Shown here piece by piece: positions 34,600-46,172 of a stretch of DNA of 64,000 bases (positions within the stretch are counted from its first letter, which is position 1; the number at the start of each line of letters is the position of its first letter). Location: NCBI GenBank assembly GCA_030549775.1, contig CM060177.1, positions 94,918,236 through 94,982,235 of the forward strand. The letters run 5' to 3'. Below the pieces are notes generated by a model that had not been told where the DNA came from, did no database searches, and saw nothing but the letters and a program-made list of their open reading frames with translations. The position numbers and the translations under genes are program-made. Source of the DNA: Tamarix chinensis. Its lineage: Eukaryota; Streptophyta; Magnoliopsida; Caryophyllales; Tamaricaceae.

Positions 34600-37500
34600 A
34601 GTAATATCCTATACTTTTGTATAATGGATGGATGAGAAATTTTGATAATTTTTGGGCATTTGATTTTAATTCAATATTATGATTTTATTTGGAATGAGAA
34701 TTAGTTGAAATCATGTTGGAAAATGAAGTTTAATGAGTTTTACAGGGAAACCCATCAACTAGTTCTATGAACAAATCAGTTGGCTTGTTGTTTAAGCTAA
34801 ATTGAGTTCCTTGACCAAACCAATTGACTAGTTTGGGAAAAGCGATCAACTAGTGGATGAACAGTCGATTGGTATACCCAAACCGATTGGCTGGTTCGTT
34901 GAGCTATTATATTCTTCAAAGTTTGATTTTGTGAAAAATCTCTTACATTAAAATGGAACTATACCAACTCATGTTAATTGTCCCTAAGATATTCTAACCC
35001 TTTTCATGATGTGTTTAACCCAAAATATTACCTCAATTTGTTCTGAATGTCGATAAAGACACATGAGGGAGATAGATGACCTTAGCCATTTGTCATCTTT
35101 CCCTCTCTCCTTTACCTAGTTTCGAGGTCGATTACTTCAACCTCAGGCCTGTATGATCTGAGTTCCCTAGTGTCACAGATTGAGCTTGGGAGACTCGGTC
35201 AGCAAATCCTAAGCAAATCTATCCGTTTTGATGGGATTAAAATAGTCACAAGTAAGGTTTCGAGTTACCTTCCGAAACCTCTATGTTTCCCTTCGATTGG
35301 TTGGCTATAAATAGCCCCAATCCTCCATGCATTTTACTTCTTTCAGCCACCAAAAATTCTTTGTGTTTTGTATTCTCAACTTTTCTTCCACACTTTGAAC
35401 ACTTGCCAAATTTTTTTTCACACTCTACTGATCCTACCTCTAGCTATATATTATTTTAGTTGTCAAGTAAGGGATAGTTAGATTTTTGGGAAAAGATTGA
35501 GTGGTCTAGTGGAGTTTCCCCTATTTTTGTCCGAATTGTTTGTTCTTTTCCTTTAATGTTTTCTTGTTTGGAATTATATGAATTTTTGGTATAATACCAG
35601 AGTTAAGATTTTTTTTAAGGTTTTAAGAGTTGAAGCTTTCTTAGTTTTGAAAATCCACTTTTTTTAGGGGATTTAGCCTACATCAAGTAAGTAATTCTTG
35701 CACCTAAAATGTTATCATGTGTGCCTGCATGAAAAGTGATGTCTTTATTTATATTATTCATGCCAGTATGAATAAATGTAGTTGTATGCATAATTTATTT
35801 GTTTAAATGACAAAAGTTGAGAAAAGAGCATGAAAATGGAGAAAATGGGCTATGATTATATTATGGTAAAAAATGCATGATAATCTAATTAAAAATATAT
35901 TGGTTGATGTTGATACATGTACTAATGTGAGTAGAAATGATTTTTATACAAGAATCTGCATGGAATTTGTGAATTAGTGTGGTGTTAGGGTAATCCGATC
36001 AACTAGTTAGGTCAAACCGAGCGATTGGTTTCTAGAATAGTCGACTGGCCGGCCAAACTTATCGACTGGTTTGGAAAAACTAATTAGCTAGTCTATGAAT
36101 AGACGATTGGTATGCCCAAACCAATCGTCATGTTTAAAAAAAACATGATTTGGTTAAGATGAACTGATCGACTGGCTGGGACAATTGATCTATTGGTTGG
36201 GCCAGACCAATTGACTTGTTCAGCTAGTTTCCATAAATTGTTGCCTTGTGGTTTGGTTATGTTTTAGGATTATATTTGTAACTATATCATGATTATTAAT
36301 GGGATGAAATACATATTCTAACATGGATTACTATCCTAATTAAGGGATTAAAATGGATCATAACCTATGGCATACATTATGAGTAATATAAAGGCTAAAA
36401 GGGTAACTCACATGTAATTAGTGATAAAATAGGAATAAGAGTAATGGAAACCTATAATGGCTTAGATTAAACCCTATGAAGAATATGAAACTCATTGGCC
36501 AAGGATAAATGGTAAACCTACATGGTTAGGGAAAATGGAAATAAAAAGGATCTGTATGGCTTAGTATGGAGATTTACCTTGTTTAATCATATCGCCTTTA
36601 TATGACCACCCATTCTTATGAATAAAATACTAACCACTTAAAGTGAAAGAAAGTCAGTTGAGTATAGGTCTGGGCTACACAATCCTTGGTTAGTTAAAAG
36701 GGGTTAGTTTTCCTTCGAGCATTTTTGGTGCCTTCGGACTTTGCCTTCAGAAGGGATCCTAAGACGTCCTGGTTCCTTACCTACTCTAGACACTGATGAT
36801 GTACTAGTGGGATCAAAATTAAAGGGTCTAGTAACCTAGGTGGTTGGCTTTGGCCTGGACTTTATGTCCTTTTCTGGATAGACTTCCATGGTATATAAGA
36901 CCATGGGGTGGTGCATAGTCCATCACTCGATGATAATAAAATATGGTTTTTAAGTAAGTAATTGATCATATATAAATTATGGCTAAGAGAATGGATAATA
37001 TTGGGCAAGAATGGAAGTAATGGTATGATTCGTCGAAAATGAGTAGAGCAGGTTTTTACACTTGGTTAATGGTTAACGTGACTACTTGCTTATGAAATGG
37101 AATATTTATGGGTTAACTTACTTATCTCTTACATAAATGAATTAATGGAATAACTTGAGGATTCTATTAATTGGGATCAGCCTTAGAGGTTTTTCTTTTC
37201 TCCTTGCCATTAAGTGTGTACATGCTTATATGGAAAGGTGGTGAGTCTATACATGAAATATTCTACTTGTTGGAATTATGCATGAAAATATGACTTCATG
37301 TACCCTTATCCTTATGTACCTATATATCCTTATCATATTGCTTATTTTAACCTATATTGTGTATGATAAATTGGTATAAATGTGTACATTGAGGGAACAA
37401 CTTGGCTTACTCAGTACGTCTCGTACTAAAGTGCCCATTTGCTCATTCACTTACTTTTTCCCACAAGTAGAGGACCTTGTGTAAGCTTCTGGGGATGGTC

Positions 37501-37896
37501 GGTAAAGGGCCTACTCCTGCTAGGCTGAGGTTATGAGCCAGGATATTTGAAAGGTCTTAATAGACTCCATGGAGGACCATGGTATTTATTTTGGGCCTCG
37601 TGCACAACCTATGTTTCATTATCTCATACCTTAATATGTATTCTATAACTATTTGAACAAAACCCTTTAGGGTAGTTGTTGTAAAGATTTTAGAGTTTTA
37701 TTTCAATTAAATTATTATTGCGTACTCTGCTGTTTTAGTGTTTTTGCTGGTTTAGCCTTGTATATGATATGAGGTGGGTGGAGGATGTCTAACGTGTGTC
37801 AGCTACAATGGTAACAAACCATTTTTAAAGTGTTTTGTGCTTCCTCGGCATGTTTTCAACCAAAATGTTTTTGTAGTAAAAAATGGGGGTGTTACA
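34600..37896 (+). mobile_element. Element E, 3' LTR
   Basis: 3.3 kb, paired with 26912-29198. It retains the promoter region: TATAAATA at 35306-35313 in TTGGCTATAAATAGCCCC, followed by a C/T-rich leader. It also has the ACTTAAAGTGAAAGA box (36627), one TTGGCTTTGGCCT unit (36844), the GTAC inverted repeat (37406-37429) and a GGGGGTGTTACA end. The CGACTGGTT-type motifs at 34790-34910 and 35995-36200 are shared with F and D. Pentamers outside the two LTRs (AATAA and GTTTA) do not match, so the insertion ends have been altered. Confidence 0.8.
35306..35313 (+). promoter_or_regulatory. TATA box of E 3' LTR
   Basis: TATAAATA followed by GCCCC and a leader. It is absent from the 5' LTR. Confidence 0.6.
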
Positions 37897-38078
37897 GTTT
37901 ATACCAGTTTGTGGTGTTCATGGTTCTTATGAACTATATTTTTCAACCAATATCTTGAAAAGGACATACCAAAGACAACCTTCAAGATAAGATATGACCA
38001 TTATTAGTTCATTGTGATGTTCTTTGGACTCACAAATGTGTTAGTGGTGTTCATGGTTCTTATGAACTATATTTTTCA
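37897..38078 (+). repeat. 35-bp perfect direct duplication at the E/F join
   Basis: A 35-base block starting GTGGTGTTCATGG is found at 37911-37945 and again at 38044-38078. The second copy is in its proper place in the F RT, coding VFMVLMNYIF. The first sits between the E 3' LTR end and the resumed F frame, so it looks like filler DNA copied during repair. Confidence 0.85.
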
Positions 38079-38930
38079 GAAAAAATTAAATTATTTTGTT
38101 GTGATATTTATCAATGATATCTTAATTTGCTCTAGGACTTGTGAGGAGCACTTACAACATCTAGCATAGACTTTGGCGTTGTTGAGGACACATCAATTGT
38201 ACACTAAGCTCTAAAGGTGTTAATTTTGGCTGGATGAGGTAGCTTTCCTTGGGCATTTCATCTTGAAGGATGGTGTGTTGATGGATTCTTCAAATATCCA
38301 AGCCATATCAGAGTGGCCAGTATTGACGAATGTTAGGGAGATATGCAATTTTCTAGGTTTAATAGGATATTATAGATGTTTCGTCTAGCATTTTTATAGG
38401 ATTGACCATTGTTTAACTCTTTTTTTGAAGAAGAAATCACACTTTCATTAGGATAATAAGTGTATCAAGACATACAATGAGCTCAAGAGGATATTAACTT
38501 CAACTTTAGTACTTACCCTATCATCAGGTATAGAGGGTTTTAAGGCATATAGTGACGCATCTAAGTATGGTTTGGGGTGTGTGTTGATGCAGCATGGGAG
38601 GAGAGTGGCATATGCTTCTCACTAATTGAATGAGCACGAGCATGAGCAAAACTATCTCGCTTATGACCTCGAGTTAGCTGCAGTAGTTTTTTCCATGAAG
38701 TTGCAGAAACATTACTTATATAGAATTTAGTGTAAGTTTTACATGGACAGTAAGTGCCTCAAGTACATCTTCACTCACCGTGAGTTGAACATGAGACAAG
38801 AAATATGGCTAGAGTTAGTTAAGGACTATGAATTGGAGTTGACCTACTATGATGGTAAGGTCAATATTGTAGCAGATGCTCTTAGTATAAAAACTTCATA
38901 CTTTATAGGTTCATTGGTTGTTTCAGATTA
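37946..38930 (+). pseudogene. Element F reverse transcriptase (second part) and RNase H
   Basis: The RT resumes with EKDIPKTTFKIRY (about 37958), FGLTN, and FIND at 38107-38118. The usual FIDD has lost its first catalytic Asp (AAT). The connection and thumb region follows with LKDGVLMD (38262). RNase H spans about 38430-38930, with SDASKYGLG (38550, Asp kept), YDLELAAVVF and NIVADALS. Stops include those near 38620 and 38730. Non-functional. Confidence 0.8.
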
Positions 38931-40140
38931 GACTTAGCAGGAGATTCAAGTAACAAGCATTGAGATCATTAGTTTTGAGGATCTTGAAATGAGGATACAC
39001 ACTCTCTCAATTACACCAATCATTTTTGACGAGTTTCAAGCTAGCCATCCAAGAGATTTTAATCTCAAATGAATCAATCAGGCTATAGTAAAGGGTATAG
39101 CAGTAGGTTTTCAGATATTTGAGGATGGTAGTATCCATTTTCAAGGCAAAAGGTGCATTCCATAGAGTTGTGAGGAGCATAATAGGAAGATTTTGGTAGA
39201 GGATCATCATGTGCCTTATTTTGTCCATCGTAAAAGGGATAAGTTATACAAGGACTTTAATTAGATATATTGGTGCCTTTATATAAAGTGGGAGATTATA
39301 GGGTTCGTACCTAGGTGCTTGACTTGTTAGAAGGTCAAGATCAAGTATAAGCATTCAACAGGTTTGGTTCAACCATTAGAGGTTCATGAGTGAAAGTGGG
39401 ATTGGTGTTGATGGACTTCGTGGCTGGGTTTCCAAAAATTCATAGTGGTTGCAAGCATCTTCTGGCAGAAGTTGCAAGCTATAGATAGTTAGATAGAGTG
39501 CATAATTCAAAATTTAGAGGACATGGTTTGAGAGTGCGTACTCTAGTTTTAAGGTAGTCAGGAGGATTTCCTTGATCTAGTTGAGTTTTCCTATAACAAA
39601 AGTCATAATGGAAGCAAAGGGATGTCATCCTTCAAGGCACTCTATAAATTGATGTGGCGTAGTCCCTTATGGGATTAGATAAGGTAGATGTCGCTACTAG
39701 GCATATTAGGATGATTTGAGATCGGAAGATTACCTATGATAGACATAAAATTTATGTAAATTTATAAAGGAGGGAAGATTAGTATGAGATAGGTAATAGA
39801 GTGCTTTTGAAGGTTTCACCAACTAAGGGGGTGGTGCATTTTGGTTGGAAGGGAAAGATTACCTCGAGGCATATTGTATTGTATGAGATTTTAGACTAGG
39901 TTGGAGAGATTGTTTAACAACTCACTCTGCTTGTTGAGCTTTCATGTGTTCATAATGTCTTTTAGATCTCTTTGAGGAGATACATAGTTGATCCATTGCA
40001 CATCATTTAATTGATGACTATTGAGGTCAACGATGTGTTGTCTTATGAGGAGAGACTGCTAAGGAACCTTGATACCATGACTCATGAGATGCATTTGAAG
40101 GTCTTTGGTCTAGTGAAGATTCTGTGGTCGTGATGTGGAG
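38931..40140 (+). pseudogene. Element F integrase, decayed and shortened
   Basis: A zinc-region trace (CLTC near 39315) is followed by a WLV/VHEWKWD-like segment and a first-Asp region reading MDFV (39411-39422, across a shift). The core is much shortened: the stretch that should hold the second Asp is largely missing after about 39450, where the text jumps to a DS(Q)-IECIIQNLED segment near 39490. The C-terminal pattern LKVSPTKGV, then ITSRHIVLYEIL, runs from 39808. Many stops are present. Confidence 0.6.
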
Positions 40141-40227
40141 CCGAGGAGGCCAATTAAGATTATAATGATGACACAAAGATGAAGTATCAGAAGTTGTTTG
40201 CTTAGGTGTGTTGTGCAGGTAACACCA

Positions 40228-40381
40228 CCTCTTTTAAGGGGATAGTGCCTTTCTCTTGTGTACTAACTAGTTTTTTTATTTTATTTTTTCTTGATGGCTT
40301 TGGGTTTTGTCATGTTTTGATCTTACAATAATATTTTATTAGAGGAATTTGTAGATGAAGTCTCTTTTAAGGGGGTAGTGC
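40228..40381 (+). promoter_or_regulatory. Two polypurine-tract-like sites of element F
   Basis: TTTTAAGGGGATAGTGCC (40232) and TTTTAAGGGGGTAGTGC (40365) repeat about 133 bp apart. The second directly precedes the 3' LTR. Confidence 0.6.
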
Positions 40382-43300
40382 TATAATACTCCATAAAAAA
40401 ATCCTTCAAAATGTGTTTAAAATCATGTTAATAATAAAAATTAGTTTTGGTTTTGGAAAGGAATTGAAATTCTAATAAATTTTTGAATTTAAGGCACACT
40501 AATTGAGTGGTTTTCCTAATTGATTGATTGGTATGCTCAATAACTAGCAATTTTATTTCTCGATAAACCAGCCGACTAGTTTGTCTTAACCTATCGATTG
40601 GTTGTCCTATGATTTTAGAGCCCTTTTTGATATTGCTTCGAGTCAGTTTCCAATGTTTACGAAAAATTCTAATTAAAATATATTTGTGCTAATAAGCATA
40701 TTTTTGTACTTTGAGATTATTTTAACATTATTAACATCACTATATAATTTTATTTGTCTAATTTGTTTTTCCCAAAAGTATGTTTTGAGACATTTTTCAC
40801 CTTCTCTTTTCTCCCTCACTTTCCTCTCTTTTCTGGCAGACATAACTTTGTGTTTGACTATCTACACATCTTCATTGACTTACTAACCCACTACCATGCC
40901 TCTCTCTAATCATAGCCCACCTCCCTAACCTCAACCTGAGTTTCCTTACACCATGGTTGCTCACACTCAACCTAAGTCAAACTTACCTCTCTCCCACATG
41001 ATAATGCTGACCATCACCTTATCCTATACACTCCATTTTCGATTCAACTTACTCCCCACCTTATGTATTTTCTCACTCCTCCTTTTCCCTTGTGAAAAAT
41101 AATAAGTTTTGGGCATTCTCCACTTTTTTCCCTTTTTTCTCTATCGAGAAAACAAAGGATTACCTCTTGTTCCTTTCCTTTGTTAAAATGGTTATCTTTT
41201 ATTTCTTATCCTAATATTAACTTTATCTCTCCCTTATTTCTCTTAAACAATAAAGGATTAAGGTTTTGACAAAGGTTGAAGATTCTAACTTCTTTCTCTT
41301 TGGAATATAATTTTTTTAGAAAATGTTGAGTTATGGCATTTTTCTCCTTCTAATATTATTTTATTAATTTTAGAAGAAGAATTTTAATCATTTTAATTCT
41401 TGATTCTCTTAGGAATGGAGTTGGTTGTAGACACCCATCAAGTTAGGAGTAATTTGTGTTAGAAGAATTGCATGGAGGTAAGGAACCCTTATCCTTAATA
41501 TGAATAAGGTCTTTTGTTGTTTGTTGTGGTTTCATGTTCTTGGTGAATTTCTATGTTATGTATGAGCTTATTATATTCTTGGATTCGGGAATGTGGTAAA
41601 TTTTTCTTTTTTAAAGTTGTAAGCATGTTTTGAGTTCCTTATAGTAGTTGATCAGTTTTGCCAACCCATTGACTGGTTGACTTGTGTCGAGAGTGGTATG
41701 GTCTCTTTTTAGACCCATTGACCGGTTTGGTCAAACCCATCAATTGGTGTCTTTTGAACAGTTGATTTGTGGGACCAACTAATCGACTAATTCATTGATT
41801 TTATTTTCTATTGAAGTCTAGTAAACCATAACAACCGAATGATGCTAAGGACTGATTGATTGATCGGCCTGATTTTCCCATGTTTGCTTGATTACTTAAT
41901 TTTCTTCCTTTGGGCCTTCTGTATTAATTTTTCTATGTAATTGCAATGATTTAATCATTATTCCAATCATTTTAACCTAAATTTAATATGGATTAAAATG
42001 ATAATATTTGCGCTTTTATTTGGTCAAGTTTAGTGTCATATCTAAACACCTGATTAGTGGCTTATACGCCTTGTGATGTATTTTGTGTTATCATTTTGAA
42101 ACACACTATTTTTTTATTATTAGAATTAATTTTAATTTTTGATATTACTTGTTATTTTATAATTAATGGATTAATATTTTGCTTGAGCCTTTTTCTTTGA
42201 CTCTAGAGGTAGCTAGTCGGGAGTTAGTGGGTAGGTCGCCTTGTGTTTTCATCTTTTCACTTAGTACCTATTTTCTTTTCTTTCGGTTTATAGTTAGTAT
42301 TGGGTTTGTGCATATCTTTGAGGTATAGGATAATACTATGGCATGCCAGCATGCCATTAATGTCTAATTTAGGTGGGCGAGGTATCCCAATATAAGCCTC
42401 ATAGCACTTCGTATTGTCCATTGCTTAGGTGGGTGTGGTGTCCCGACATTTTAGCCCTCGTGGCATCAACATTTGAGATGTGGTGGGCGAGGCATCCTAA
42501 TATAAGCCCCATTGATGTACTCTGACCATGGGTGATGGGTGTGGTATCCTAATCTATGTTAGCCTTCGCAACAAGTTCACTCATTATGTGGTGGGTACAG
42601 TATCCTTGGAGAAAGGCCCATTCAATTTGTCCTGTCCCTGTGTAGTGGATGTGGTATCCCATTATGTGTGTATGATGCCATAGATTTTGTTCATGGGGGA
42701 GAACCGGGTGTGATCAAATGGATTATATTAATAACTATAAATTATGTGGTCACTAAAGGAAGAATTATAATATGGTTTGCGTCATGTGGTTCTAAAGCAA
42801 GATTTGTATTATTATTCTTCCATGATTTCCATGCAAACATGCCTTATTACAATTCTATCTTGAGTGTGAGTGTTATATTATGTTAGTAACCTTATCACCA
42901 TGCTACTATATGACTTCAATGTGTAGCATGAGCTCCCTTACCATGTTTTAGGTATTGTATTTTATTCGTACTTTATTGTACTGATACTACATTTGTGTGG
43001 TCACTTTAATTATTCGACTTTTGGTTCGGTGAGTAGAGGAAGATTTTTAAGGTTATGATTACTATCTAGAGTATGTGGAGGATGATTTTTTGGGCCAGTA
43101 GCTGGAATTGTTTGGGGTTCAACGGTCACATTCCCTTTTAGCTAAGAGTTAGGCTAATCGGTAAGTTGTATGTTTTTCCACTACGTTGGGATGCTTTTAA
43201 TTCTTTCTATTTATTAAAGCTTTGATTGCCGTATTTGGATTTTTTAAAGTCTCACTCTTTCTCCCATTTATAGTATCATTATCCTCATCATTATAATTAT

Positions 43301-43498
43301 TAGTATTGTTGTATTATTATTAGAGTATGCATTCTTTCATGGTTTTTATGTTTTTCCTTGCATCAGGTATGGACTAGATGATGATCACACCTTTCTTATA
43401 GTTGGTGTGGTGGTAAAGATTCCTATTTTTTTCTTTTTAAAATGATTTCACATGTTTTCTAAAAAAAATTTTCTAATTCAAAATTTTGGGGTGCTATA
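40382..43498 (+). mobile_element. Element F, 3' LTR
   Basis: It starts TATAATACTCC and ends TTTTGGGGTGCTATA, followed by TTACC (43499-43503), which pairs with ATACC before 10630 at 4 of 5 positions. It has a single copy of the leader block duplicated in the 5' LTR. It contains the GGTGGGTGTGGTATCCC minisatellite (42370-42665) and GACTGGTT-type motifs. The short ORF at 42668-42886 is LTR sequence also present at 14249 in the 5' LTR. Confidence 0.75.
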
Positions 43499-43503
43499 TT
43501 ACC

Positions 43504-44254
43504 GTGAAGCCTTGTGCGCCAATATGACCAGTGTACTTTTATGTCTCCGTGTTATTATTGTATCTTTCCATGTAATTAAAATGGAAGTAACTATTGTGTA
43601 AGAATATAAATAGATTGTTTTGGGTATATGGCTTGGTAGTTGCCTTAGCGCTCTATCTTGGTATTTAGAGTTGATTTGGATGTGTTGATTCTATAATTGC
43701 ACCAATGCCCTACCTTTGGTATTTATATATGATTTGATTATGTCGGTTATGGCCATTTCAATATCACATGATTTCCTTGATGTATCTATGTCATGTTAAT
43801 ACCTGTGTTCCTCATGTAGCCTTGCATGATAGTGCTGTGTAATAGTTCACTCAGTACCATAGTACTAACATGTTCTATTTTATGGTCCTTTATCCATTTA
43901 ATGGGTAATTTTTGCCTTAAAGGACTATCTAGTGTTTCTCTGGCATCTTTTGATTCGAATATTTCATGGACTCTTATGTCCTTTACTATTTCTCTCTCCT
44001 TCTCTCTCTTTTTTTTAATACTATGACTCATTTGCTTGATCATTTTGTATTTGTCACAATAAGGTTAATCTGTAATGAAACTATTATTTTGTTGTTATGT
44101 TGTAAATGTTAATTTCATTAAAGTAACATTTTAACCTTAACACTTAGAATAAGAATGGTTGAGGATGCTAGACTAAGTGTACAATAACACCATTATTTTG
44201 CAATTAACACTTCCACAAAATGATTTTTTAAAGTAGTTAATTAGGTTTGTTACA
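43504..44254 (+). mobile_element. Element H, LTR piece 4 (3' end)
   Basis: It continues H after F. It holds CCTTGTGCGCCAATATGACC (43513), the GTAC inverted repeat TCACTCAGTACCATAGTACT (43847), TTAACCTTAACACTTAG (44132) matching TTAGCCTTAGCACTTAG near the end of A, then GACTAAGTGT, AATAACACC and a TTTGTTACA end at 44254. This is the same order as the A 3' end, so it is an LTR end in plus orientation. Confidence 0.6.
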
Positions 44255-45490
44255 TGCATGGATATGAATTTAAAATAAAACCTGACATGATTTCTAGCAT
44301 AAAATATAATAACATGGAAATTTATAAAATTAACACGTAGTTAAAAATTTCCCTAAACTAAAGACATATATCCTTACAAAAGTTTACACTGGTCTCTAAG
44401 AAAAAAAATGCACCTAGTAACCTCCTTCCATACTTTGGTCACCCAAAAGAAAAAATTACAAGAATTAGATAAGAATAAAATAACAAGGTTTATACTAGAA
44501 GAGACAAATAAAAGGGAATGAAAATTAACCCTCTAGGTTTGAAAATGGAGGATTGAGAACAAGCTTTGAAAATCCTCACTAATCTATAAACTTAACTCTC
44601 TTTTGCTTCAAAATAAGAAACAAAGAGTCAAAATTAAGGTTAAAGAAATAAGAATATAAAAGAGAGAAGAAGGGGAGAGTCATTCTGCCATAAGGGAAAA
44701 CCCAAGTACAAACACAACGAAGAACAAGAAGAGAGGAGAGAGCAAAGTTGAAATGTAGAGAATTGACTAAGTGTAGAATGACCAACTAAAGGACACACAC
44801 CCCTTAAGGCTATTTAAAATGAGTATGAGAGAGAGAGAGAGAGAATTATATGGGATAGGTTGCTTTCAAGTAAAATAGTAATTGACATGTATAAGAGAGT
44901 GTAGGAGAGTTAATGGAATGTAATTGAGGTGTTTATGGTTGAATGAGCAAGGACTATATGAGAAGATATTATGAGGTGTGAGGATATGAGAAATTCAAAC
45001 CCTAATGTCCAAGAAAATCAACAATGATTAAAAATGGTTTAAGAAAAATAGAAAGTCCAATAAATGATTAAAATAGAAAAACTGAATCAAATAATTTCCA
45101 AAAGTCATGAAAAATTAGGGAAAGGTGATGAATTAATTTAGGAAACCAAATAAGTAAAGTGTTGGGCATAGAAATTTATTTGAGGTTAAAATAAATCAAG
45201 AAAATCAAGAATGATGAAAATCACCTAGCTTCAGTTGATATGAAGAGTTTAGATATTTACTGCTTGAGGCCTAGGTGATAGTGTTTGGAGCACTATTGAC
45301 AAGTCGAATGAAGGTAAAGCCTAATAGACTATTGGTCGACTAATTGAAAACTAGGATTTTGAAGGGTAGGAATGTAAAATAAGGGTTTGTGAGGTATAAC
45401 TCAGGTGTGAAAATAAGGTTTAAGGTTAGAGAAGGGATTTGGAGACTAATCACCCCAAAATTAGGGTTAGGAAAATTTTTAGGTTTTACA
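44255..45490 (-). mobile_element. LTR G fragment, interrupted by H
   Basis: On the minus strand it starts TGTAAAACCTAAAAATTTTC at 45490, the usual gypsy LTR start form. It has a possible TATA-like TTTAAATAGCC (about 44815), a C/T-rich leader (44640-44780) and AT-rich sequence, then is cut by the 3' end of H at 44254. The rest would lie left of the window. The minus ORF 44579-44785 is leader sequence. No duplication could be tested. Confidence 0.45.
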
Positions 45491-45869
45491 AAAATAATTG
45501 AACGATGTTTAATTATAAATTACTAATTCTTTAATCATTATTTAATTATACAAACACTGTAAATATAAATGAGGCAAAATAGGGACCGACACCTATCCAA
45601 TTAAACCTACTACCTAAAGGAAGAATCATACATATTGAAATAACAAATACTATAAATCAAAATGATTTATTATGATCAAATCCTAATTATAAGTTGAAGG
45701 CCCTCGATCATGCATGGAGTCCACTCTTCTCATATAATTCTCTATTCTCCCACTTCTTCAAAAAAGAGTTCATCCACTATGTAGAAGTTATTAAAGTAGT
45801 CAAGGTAGACACTCAATAATACCCTATATCAAGACCTCCACTCATCATCAATTGTTATGAAATCCCTTG
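45491..45869. other. AT-rich spacer, nothing recognised
   Basis: No gene, terminal repeat or array could be identified here. Confidence 0.4.
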
Positions 45870-46172
45870 CTATTTGGTCATTGTGTCTTGTAAAGTGTCC
45901 ACCTTAAACAAATCTAGGATGTGGAACATTAGTGAAAAATATATATGGCCCTTGCTTCTAATCATTGTTGAATCTGTAGCAAGGTATACAAAAGATAATA
46001 TGGTCTTAACATGTATAGTACCCAATATAACCCCTCTATCCACCTTACAATCTAGTTGATCATGGAGCCATCTCACATGGTATATAATATCTTCATTTGG
46101 AGACATAAAAAATATAGATGGAGACCACACATCAAAAAAGGGAGAAATCTTATCACTTACAAAAGGAGACAA
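45870..46172 (-). pseudogene. Short ORF, possible relic of a plant transposon-associated protein
   Basis: A 100-aa frame without a recognised promoter or intact N-terminus. The middle and end (RGVILGTIHVKTILSFVY, then GHIYFSLMFHILDLF) loosely resemble the 'putative plant transposon protein' domain often found beside gypsy elements. In that family a leucine/isoleucine-rich stretch is followed by a G-x-x-FP-x-LI motif. The resemblance is from memory and partial; it could be chance. Confidence 0.25.
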
